Source: Phoronis pallida (Eukaryota; Phoronida; Phoronidae). Taken from it: a stretch of DNA of 12,384 nucleotides. Positions 1 through 8,800 of the stretch are shown one piece after another; the stretch's first letter is position 1; each line of letters starts with the position of its first letter. The stretch is from the NCBI GenBank assembly GCA_028565715.1, contig JAOXYC010188467.1, positions 1 through 12,384 on the forward strand, read 5' to 3'. Below the pieces are notes generated by a model, which saw nothing but the letters and a program-made list of their open reading frames with translations, did no database searches and was not told the DNA's origin. The translations under genes were made by a program, and so were the position numbers.

Positions 1-1278
1 AAAACAATTCGTTTGGTCAAATAATTTAGGGTGTGTGAAATGAGGTGAATGTGCGAAATAGAAGAGCGATTACCGTACCTTGTTTTGTATACCTATACCT
101 ATACCCCTGAATCTGAGAGGTCTGTAAGTCATTGCCTTTAAACTAATAACTCAGGTGAGTTGTTGGGAACCCAATACAAATAATGTAGTATGAAAAGAAT
201 GACTGAGTCTCAATAGGATTTTAAAATGTCACTGTATTATGATGTAGTTAACTTACCTCAGAGGTATAAGGTCTGTAGTATAACGTAGCCATCCTAACTA
301 GGCCTACTCATATCGGTTTGGAATTAAGTTTTATAAAACTCAAGCTTGTGAACCAGTCATAACTCTGTTAACAACAATTTCTTCATGTTGCCATTGCCAT
401 GAAACAATTCCAAGATTCATTGTTTATGCATGAGAATTGATCTCAAAGTCATCCAACAACTAATCTTATCACAGCTTGTCAAACCATCAACTTCCTTTCA
501 AACTTTTCTACATCCCAGTTCTACATATCAGCCTTTACACACTATCACAGTACAGTACATGTACATTCCTATTCAAATCCCAGTTTAGTATAATGGAACT
601 TTGTCAAACAATCTACTTATATTTCCAGCAGTTAGAGCCAGCTATAGTAACTCATAGTTGTATGTCATGCCTGAGTAAACAAACTCAAGACTTAACCTGT
701 TGAATATACCTGACTGTTGTGTAAACTTGGCTCTGATTGGCTAAAAGTAGGTTAGCAGACGATAACAGTTTGGGAGGCTTAAGGAAACTTTTAACATCAG
801 CGAATATTGGTCACTTCTTGTGTTCATGATAATTAAGTACTGTACTTCAAAAACTTTTTCTATTAAGGAAGTATGTTAACTTCTTTCTTTAAGAATGGAC
901 TAAGAATTTCTAAATAATAAAAAACACTAGCACCCATCAGACTTGGTCTGACATTGAGTTTTCTACTCACTTAGTTTTAAATAAAAAAATTCATAGAGAA
1001 GCATTTAATTCACAGCAATTGGTTGTTTTAACTCTGATTGCACAATATTACTTTTAGGGAATTATTCCAGCATGGTGAAGTACTTACCATATTCTTGATA
1101 GTTTTTGATTGCAATAAATATATTATTACTATTTTTATTCTTGATATTATACATGTAAAAAATAGCCAACAGTGTATAAAGTTTTCAACGTGGTTCAAAC
1201 AAGAAAAGTGAGTTCCTAGTTGTATGACAGAAAATCCCAGTCACAGAGTTTAATTAAGATTTGGACAGAATTAGGACA
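1..1278. other. AT-rich DNA without a supported gene
   Basis: I find no coding exon, conserved protein motif or RNA gene on either strand. The only regular structure is three perfect copies of TATACC at 88-105. A donor-like CTCTGAG|GTAAGT on the minus strand near 253 is preceded by stops within about 50 nt. The stretch is either a large intron of CCDC33 or its 3' flank. Confidence 0.5.
88..105. repeat. Short tandem repeat (TATACC)x3
   Basis: Three perfect tandem copies of the hexamer TATACC are followed by CC. The tract is too short to be more than a minor simple repeat. Confidence 0.8.
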
Positions 1279-1360
1279 GGCTGGATAGCTCAGTTGGTAG
1301 AGCATCTGACCGGCAATCAGGGAGACCTGGGTTCAATTCCTAGTTCAGTTCTAAATTTTT
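1279..1360 (+). mobile_element. tRNA-Ala-like SINE head or tRNA pseudogene
   Basis: Bases 1279-1350 fold as a 72-nt cloverleaf. The D arm is GCTC...GAGC, the anticodon stem TCTGA/TCAGG closes loop CCGGCAA (anticodon GGC, alanine), and the T arm CTGGG/CCTAG closes loop TTCAATT. The A-box region TAGCTCAGTTGGTAGAGC and B-box region GGTTCAATTCC are near consensus. The acceptor stem has several G-T pairs and T loop position 56 reads A, so a working tRNA is unlikely. The downstream AGTTCTAAATTTTT (1347-1360) recurs with one change in the element at 7132-7216, which argues for a tRNA-derived SINE family rather than an isolated pseudogene. Confidence 0.7.
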
Positions 1361-1470
1361 AAGTCTTCAAAATTAATTAAATACATAACAATTTGTTGCA
1401 AAGCCTTTAAGTGTAATGCAGGAAAAGTTAATATCAACAAAACACGTGAACAAATCAAACTGAGTGCAAC

Positions 1471-2007
1471 TTAACGTAAGCGTGAACCTTAGTGTCAGTT
1501 TTCATAACATACACAAAATACTGTTTATTTTTTGCCCACAAAAGTATATGTTTTCTGAAAGGTGAATAAATATGAAATAAATTGATTGCCTTTAAATAAA
1601 AAGAAATGATTTTGGTCATGTGACCAATTTTTTTACTAAAAAAGTTTATTTTTTGAACAAGGATTTCAGGAACAATACATACTATATGGGCACGGTTTTT
1701 ATTTTAATATAGTCTATTCAGTGTATTGAAGGGAAACGGGTCTCAAAATTTTTGCTAATTTTTTTGGAAATATTGAATTTTAAAGCTTAATTTTTCTTAA
1801 ATTTTGTTTTTTATGAAAGACTTCATTTTTGAAGCTCTATAGCTCAACAATGGAGGGTTCAATAAAAAATCCGAGACCTGTTTCCCTCTTACTAAGGCTT
1901 AAAAGTATATCATAAAATTTTCATGAAGATTTGACCATTCATTGCGGAGAAATCTATGTTCAAAATTGCCAAAAAAGCCTAAATCGCAACGTTCACACTT
2001 ACGTTAA
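1471..2007. mobile_element. TTAA-bounded foldback (MITE-like) element
   Basis: The ends are inverted repeats of 17 bases matching at 16: 1471-1487 reads TTAACGTAAGCGTGAAC, and 1991-2007 is its reverse complement with T in place of C at one site. Both ends carry TTAA, the target duplicated by piggyBac-type transposases. A second inverted pair lies inside: GGGAAACGGGTCTC at 1731-1744 against its complement at 1873-1886 (13 of 14). There is no coding potential. It is best read as a non-autonomous, piggyBac-like or foldback repeat, but the superfamily is inferred only from the TTAA ends. Confidence 0.5.
1612..1627. repeat. Perfect 7+2+7 palindrome
   Basis: TTGGTCATGTGACCAA has two perfect 7-base inverted arms around TG. 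It lies inside the foldback element and could be an internal hairpin of it. Confidence 0.7.
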
Positions 2008-2710
2008 ATCCTATAGATTAGACGAACACAATTAAAACATGCCTTGTTATTATAAACAGATAGATTTATCTTACAAGGAAATACGTAGAAACTTGTGTGA
2101 TGCCATCCCGCTTTTGCTGAAATTTGCAAAAAAGTTGCAAAAATCAAGAAATCATTTGAAAACAAGAGAAAATGGCATGTGCAATCTTCTAAGAGTATAC
2201 GGAGTATAAACACGTTTATTTTGTCAAACAGTACACATACTCATTACAATATAAATGATTGGCAAGGGTGACCCCACATTAATACAAACATTATAAAGCA
2301 TTTTTAAAAATGACCTTGGCTTTGGGATAATTGACTGCAAAACAAAATCACCCTATGACATTCTTTGTGGATATGAAAAATTTCTTTAAAAAAACTTCCT
2401 TATTCAAAATTATAGAAAACTTCTAATTTAAAATGCAGTCTCAGTATTCGGCAACGCTGTCTCCTTAATCAGGTGATGAATGCCAAAGACAAAATGTATA
2501 GACTGAGTGCCTGTACAGTTTTAAAAAGCGTTGATTTTGTTTGTGATATTTGCATGTAAAAAGCGTTAGTGGCATTGTGTTTGCGTGTCTAAACAGCACT
2601 TTTTGAAGTATTATTTTTCTGAGCAGAAAAGCATAACTGACCAAATCTACATCCACAATACAAAATCCAAAATGGCAAACATGAACCATACAAAAATAAT
2701 CGCAACCTAC
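2008..2710. other. Region after exon 11: intron 11 or 3' end of gene
   Basis: No conserved coiled-coil exon is seen. Two weak coding possibilities exist on the minus strand: the open frame that continues exon 11 through its donor to a stop at 2467-2465, and a 12-codon candidate terminal exon at 2463-2428. AATAAA on the minus strand near 2216-2221 could serve a polyadenylation event, but this is only a hexamer match in AT-rich DNA. Confidence 0.35.
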
Positions 2711-2887
2711 CGGAAGCGGGGTTTTTGGTATTTTCTGCAATGTGACCTGTGGCTCCCTCTCTGGAGAAGTTACTGTTTGAGTGAGTTTACTCCTCGTCAC
2801 ACGTAGATCTTTTGTATCGTCAACAGTCTCGGTCAAAACTGTAGGTAAGTGACTGAAGTCAGGGTAGGATGCCAGTGAATCAGGTCT
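2711..2887 (-). CDS. CCDC33: CCDC33 coding exon 11 (residues 635-693)
   Basis: The acceptor is TCATCTGTTTGCAG at 2889-2888 and the donor CTTCCG|GTAGGT at 2710. The 59 codons start RPDSLASYPDFSHLPTVL and continue with a charged Thr/Lys-rich tract (DDTKDLRVTRSKLTQTVTS). In vertebrates the equivalent region is a variable linker just before the coiled coil. The exon ends in phase 0. No convincing following coding exon is visible down to base 1. If the intron is retained, the frame stays open for 81 more codons to a stop at 2467-2465. Confidence 0.82.
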
Positions 2888-5800
2888 CTGCAAACAGATG
2901 AATCGTTTTATACCTCACAACATAATATGAGCATGATAGTTAAACTGGAAATTAACATTCCGTTTGAAACAAATGTCGATTAAAATCAGAGAACAGAGCT
3001 TGGAATTAAACAGTAGCGATCTTGTATGAAAAGTCACTATTTTTCAATATTGTATGAAATCTATTTGTCAATTGAACTATTTCCCAGAAGACGTGACATA
3101 ACTGATTTTTTATGATAACAAATTAATATCATTTGCTATCAATTTTTAAATGAATAAAAATCTATTCAGTAAAATATTGTGTTAATTACATACCTCTGTA
3201 GTGATGAGTCGTAGAACCAGTCCCACTGTAGGCATGTGTCCACCTTGTGCCAGGAACTCGCACTAAGACAGAAATAATTAATTCAGAAGTACTGAAATGG
3301 TGCGGTCATGTTAAAAGCCTTATTCCTCTGTGATTTTAAAAACTATCACACATATCTTAAGAAATACCGATCAGTAGCAGAAAAAATCAACTGAGATTTT
3401 AAATTCACATCTTATTCACGATCAAAATATAAAATCATTTTATTTATGTGTAACAACACCTATTAAAATAGTGCAAGTTGCATTGTTCTATTTTGATTCA
3501 AAATGTCGTCTTCGTGATATGAAATCTTTATGTGCTAAGAAAAGTGGTTATTTTTAATCACAAAATTTCAAACCTTATGAAAGCAACTTTAAATTATACA
3601 AAGCACCAATCGATATCGAAATTAGTAGTCTCTGAATGTTCAAATTGATCGATATGAGGGGTCTCCTAGGCTTTAAGTGTAATTTGAGCAGAAATTCTAT
3701 GTTTTCTCACCTGAACTGGCAGCCCTTCAACAGTCAAGCCTTGTCGAGCACTCTCTGCATTTACTTTACTGAAGAAAGCGTCATCCAATAGGAAGACAGA
3801 GTATCCAATAGGGTCTCGTATAGACCATGACATGTCTGTCAACGCTGACTGCGCGATGTAATACTCCAGGACGAGCGCAGCATCGGGAGTGAATAGTGTA
3901 GCGTTGTCTCTATTACTGCTGAACATGAACGCATGAAACCAAGATGGCTGCTCTACTGTTGTACTGGGCAATGTTAGCTGAAACACAAAACTTTTTTTGT
4001 AAGATTTGCATAAAAAGAAATTAAAATTATGCACTGTTTTTCCTCTGACACAAAATCAGTGTTTTTATATCCGATTTTCTCAAAAGATACTCTACAGAAT
4101 TTTAATTTTTTTATTGCATTCAAAGTTTTTATTTGCTGCATAAAGCCTAAATTTGAAAACTCAAAAAAAAAATGTTTGAATGGTTAAAACGTAGAAGAAA
4201 TTGAATCAAATTTAGAGACAGTAACTGCATTTTGAGGGGACTACATGGTGAAACCCTATGATTATGGGAAACAACATTAAAATGTAACCAATCAAATTTC
4301 AAAGACATCATGAAATTCTTTTAATTTTTCGTTCTTGTTTTAAAATTTGATCTACCTGCGGGAAGCCTTGTGATGGTTGTTGTGCGGGGAAGAATGATGC
4401 TGGATGAGGACAGGGGAACGTTACGGAGTTGAGCACTATACCAGCAGCACCTGTGTTCTTTAGCAGAGATGTTAGTCTACAAGACATAGAGAATTTCTAC
4501 ATTAAGTTCTATGAGTTATCAAGATCTTAACGAGTTTGTTTTAATTTTGTAATCTGAACAATATCCTTAGCAAAGAGTTCTACCTTAGTATCTCCCTTGA
4601 ATCTGATAAATTTGCTGTTCCTGCCATGGCTGTCTCGTTAGCTCAGCACTTGCCTAGTCTGCAAGATACCATATGGGATGGGTTTGTTTCCTATGATGGG
4701 GCAGACATTTTTCCAAAATTATCTCATAACAATTAATTATTGTCACAGCAGTGTTTCATTAATTATGTCTATTTATTATTTAACGAGTTCTACATTTCTC
4801 TGGTGATGTTATAAATGAAATTCGAAGTACCAAGAACTTTAAATTCCCAACTCACGAGCCTGCGGAGGCATGAACCGTGATCATTTTATAGAATGTGCAA
4901 GGTGAAAAACTATAGAAATATAGTCTCTCCCACAGCCCCTCTCAAACAACAGTCTGTTCTCTGTACGCAAGAGTCGGGTAACGCTAAGCTGTATGTTGAT
5001 GAAGTCACTCAGCATAAACACCGTCTCTTATTTTTGGCAAAAACCGGAAGACCTCCCCGTGTTTATGTCTGTCGTTTTAAACAATGATTCAAGTTCAGTC
5101 AAAGAGAAATATATCACTCACTTATAGTCTCTGTAGTTTGGTACAATGCGACCTGTAGCTACTAGATTGCCCATTGAAGACGCTAGTGGTCTCTCAAACC
5201 CCTGCAGTAATATTTCCAAGCCGGTGTAAGTAGGGCATGATGGCTCTCTTGGCAGAACTGACTTCTTCCTAGTTATAGTGGCATATGTCTTGATACCATT
5301 AGGACTGTTCTGTGAAGGCTGTAGATAAAGTGCAAAGTTTGAATTAAACAAAAGCCAGGCAGAAGTCATGGAGTAAGGCATCACAGTTATGATTCAACAC
5401 ATGAAATGAATGATTTCATAAAATGTTGAAAATTTTTAATTTAAAAATCACAAGCGAATACAAAGGGCAAACAACTATTTGATGGACAGAAACATTTGAA
5501 ACTCTAGAACGAATGTCTCTCACTTGTCGGGCAGTTGTTCTACCACCAATATACCTATCGCCCAAATATTTTTTGAACCGCCAGAAAGTTTTTACTGTAA
5601 CTATGGTAACTTTAACTTACCAAGACACATTCCATATGATAGTGATGAAATGGTGTAAGTTGTGCTACTGGTAGTCTATAGTTGACCAATTCCTTCTTAG
5701 TGGGGTTATCAGCAATACTTAGTATGATGGCTGCAAAAAATATAATACATGTTTTTGAATTATGTAAATACAGTTAGATAAAAAATTGAACAAAACAAAA

Positions 5801-8800
5801 TCATACTCATCATGGATGTGTGATTTTTTTCTGCATTTTCTTTGTTTAATTGGATCTTTCAAGATATAAATAATAAAAAACATCAACATTAATGTGAAAA
5901 TTCAAAAGAAAAGAGTCAGAATATACATTCATTTGGAAGTTCCAAAACTTAATGATAGAGACAAAATATGCCAATCGTATTGAGATTCTCAACGTGACTG
6001 AAGAACTTATCATAAAGACTTGTAAAACTGTTTTATCCATTAAGGTTAAAATAAAAACTTTTTCAAAGGTTTTTTAAAAACCTTTATTAAAATCAAAAGC
6101 CAAGTTAATTACTAGTGAGTACCTTCCTTGTCCACATCAGCCTCGTCAATCTCCATGGTAACCACCTGTTCCCATACAGGTGAATGAGTGGCCCTCTGAG
6201 CAACATGAGTGACACCCTGCGCCTTGTGACCATGTGAAGTGTCCGCACATGACCGGCTGGAATTTTAATGAGGAAATATTTAATTGCAGTTCAACCACTG
6301 CATTATTAAAGCTATCCCTTTTCAGGAAATGTGAGTTTTTGTCAATTATTTGGTTTGTTTGTAAACAACATGGTTTACATAACAAACCTTATATTGTTTA
6401 TATCTTTGAAATTGAGCCATTTTATTCCAAATCAAAGTTTGACAGTGAAACAGCATAGACAAAATCTGCCTGTATCATTCTGGGGAAAAGTTAAATTTTT
6501 TGTAAACAAAGGTTTGTTTACATTTTTTCAAAACAATGCAACTTTTTTCCAATTTGTAAACAAAGTATAAACTTAAAAGTTGCCCAACTATTTGTTCCCA
6601 GATGCTGTTCTTATAAATGCAAGCAGATACTCTTGTTAAAAATCCATGAAAACCAGCATTTATACCCGGGCATTTATACCCCCTTTAAATCAAGAACACT
6701 TTTCTTACTTTATTCTTATCAAATTGTACTGTGAAAATATAGCACACGAGAACTGCCATACAGTTGTACTATCTGTGACTAAACAATCATTGAAAGAACT
6801 AGACAATTGTAAAGACACATCAAGGAGAGGGATTGCACTTTTTTGATGTTTTTAAACATTAAAAAAGTGCATTAAAATGTTTGTGTAGTGAAAAGCAGTA
6901 GTAGAATTCTAATAAAAACAACCAAGTTTTTAAGTGGCTTACAGTGTGGCATATGGCACCGGTGTCCTTCCATCAACTGAGGAGGGTAGGTTAGCTGCCC
7001 CATGCAGTATAACTGCGATCTCCTCCTTGCCTGGCCGGGATACATGTCGGAATAGGGGGTCTTCAGGGTCGATGGGGAGGGGAGACTCTATGACATGCTA
7101 TAAATAGAAATAATATGAACTTGAACAACAGAAAAATTTGGAACTTGTCCAGGAATTCAACCCAGGTCCCCTATTTGAATGATAGATACTCTTGAACCAC
7201 TGAGCTACAGAGGTCCTATTATTAAACAGTATTTTCTGTTCAATTCTTAATATTAAGGAGATTAAAGGGATTAATACCAAAATACCTTTTTTGTATCTAA
7301 GGTTAACTCAAAGCTAAATTAATATCAAATTGACAGATTTTATTTCAGGGATTTTCTAACCTTTAAAAACATTAGTCAAAAATTTAAATCAAAATGTTTT
7401 CTTAACAACCTAGAGCAATTTTTAAATATTCAAAAACAAGGTAATGAACTTAAGGTTTCTTTTTAAATTTAAATGTTGATTGTTATACCACCAACAAGGT
7501 CATTACAATGTAAGTTTATTGATGCTAACCTGTGGCCGTGGAGGTTCTGGTTTCCTGTTTTGCCTGTCCTGTAGTGGGGTTGTCGGTAGAGAGCTTCTAT
7601 GTGTCAATGAGTCGGAACGTTTAGGTCTATCGCGGAACTCGGGCAAACTAGATGCTTTCTCCATTAGAGGGTTCTTGAGTCTAACAGTTGTAGAGACGAT
7701 GGTAGGTGAAGCAAAATCTAACTCTTTCAGATCCGCCGTGAATTTTAGTGTCCCACAGCCTTGCTGTTGGGTATTTGCATCATCCAGCTGTTGAAGGACA
7801 ATGGTGTCGGCATGTCGGTAAACGATACCCTCGGAACGATCTTGTGTCTTGGAAGTTCCTGTGTGTGGGTTGATAGGGATGCGAGCATTGCCTACGACTT
7901 TGCTTTGTTGTTCTGCCGAGTTTTGAGAGAGTTTTATGACATCAATGAGAAGGAAGACATCGTTTTGATTTTGAGCATCAAAAAATCCTGAGTTTGAGAT
8001 AAATGTGAACAATATTTTAGTAAACTGTGAACCGGAAACATTTGATCAGAATTTTATGTAAGGTTGCCTGACAGGTGAAAATTAATAGTTTTAGCCAAAC
8101 AAATATTTGCATAATATCTAGCAGGCCTAAAAAACAGCACCAAGTAATTAATGCCAACTATAAATGCAAAGTAGTCAAAATTCAATAACACATTATAAAG
8201 ATTCACACTATGAAGGCTTTAAAAAACATATCTTTGGCATACCAAACAAATGACAGCTCTAACACACAGAAATATTTCAGTCCTCCAGTTAAATATCTTT
8301 TCATAAATGCACTGAGTAAAATTGATAGAGGGTTTTGACCTAGACCGGTTAATTACATAAGAGTATTCAAGGAAAACTTGTTGAAATGAAGCAAATTTTT
8401 ATCATGAAAAGGAATGAAAACAAGCAGAGAGAATGACTCTTCAGTGAGTGCTATATGATTATTCAATACAGAAATACATAATGGTAGGATATGAATGGAA
8501 ATCTTGACAAAAATATTGACAAATGTCATTACGTACTCAACTGTTAAGCAAGGGTTGGATATTATAAATATGTAGGGAATCTATCAGTAAATGCATTTTT
8601 GACAACACAATGTAACATTTTGAAAATGATAGCACATTCATATAAATTTTTGATTTATTTCAAAACCCCATTGCATTTCAATTACCAAATATTTCTGTCA
8701 AATACCAGAACAAAACTATGGTCATTAATGGTGTATCCAAGAAACTGAAATATTAAAGAATTGTGCATTTTTTCAAGAAAACATGAAAGTTGTCTTTCTT

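Larger units (their letters stand above)
4477..5121 (-). other. CCDC33: CCDC33 intron 7
   Basis: A GT-AG intron of 645 bp in phase 2. It carries a degenerate tRNA-like element on the opposite strand (4631-4707) and a more GC-balanced patch with a 64-codon plus-strand open frame (4893-5087). The two inserts make it the most composite of the shorter introns. Confidence 0.85.
6257..6942 (-). other. CCDC33: CCDC33 intron 4
   Basis: A GT-AG intron of 686 bp in phase 2. It holds a cluster of forkhead-type TGTAAACA motifs (6360-6562) and a short direct repeat of GCATTTATACCC (6656-6667 and 6670-6681). No hidden exon is supported. Confidence 0.85.

Noticed and set aside
254-305. Strong donor-like CTCTGAG|GTAAGT on the minus strand with a short open segment before it
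   Set aside because: Stops lie close upstream. The encoded stretch (GLVRMATLYYRPYTSE) has no coiled-coil character and its phase cannot be tied to exon 11.
476-703. 75-codon plus-strand open frame in the left flank
   Set aside because: Its composition is that of AT-rich random sequence. There is no recognisable motif, splice context or similarity, and the frame is unremarkable in length.
1279-1350. Functional tRNA-Ala(GGC) gene
   Set aside because: The cloverleaf is readable, but the acceptor stem is weak with several G-T pairs, and a sister copy shares sequence beyond the 3' end, which fits a SINE better.
2004-2213. 69-codon minus-strand frame
   Set aside because: It overlaps the end of the foldback element, shows no family resemblance and lacks coding composition, so it cannot be the missing coiled-coil exon.
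6146-6385. 79-codon minus-strand frame extending through exon 5 into intron 4
   Set aside because: It is in a different frame from the C2-coding frame of exon 5. The correct frame is set by the acceptor at 6257 and phases of exons 4 and 6.
7480-7991. Two plus-strand open frames of 104 and 76 codons
   Set aside because: They are antisense shadows of CCDC33 coding exon 3, which has splice sites, phase and conserved domain content on the minus strand.
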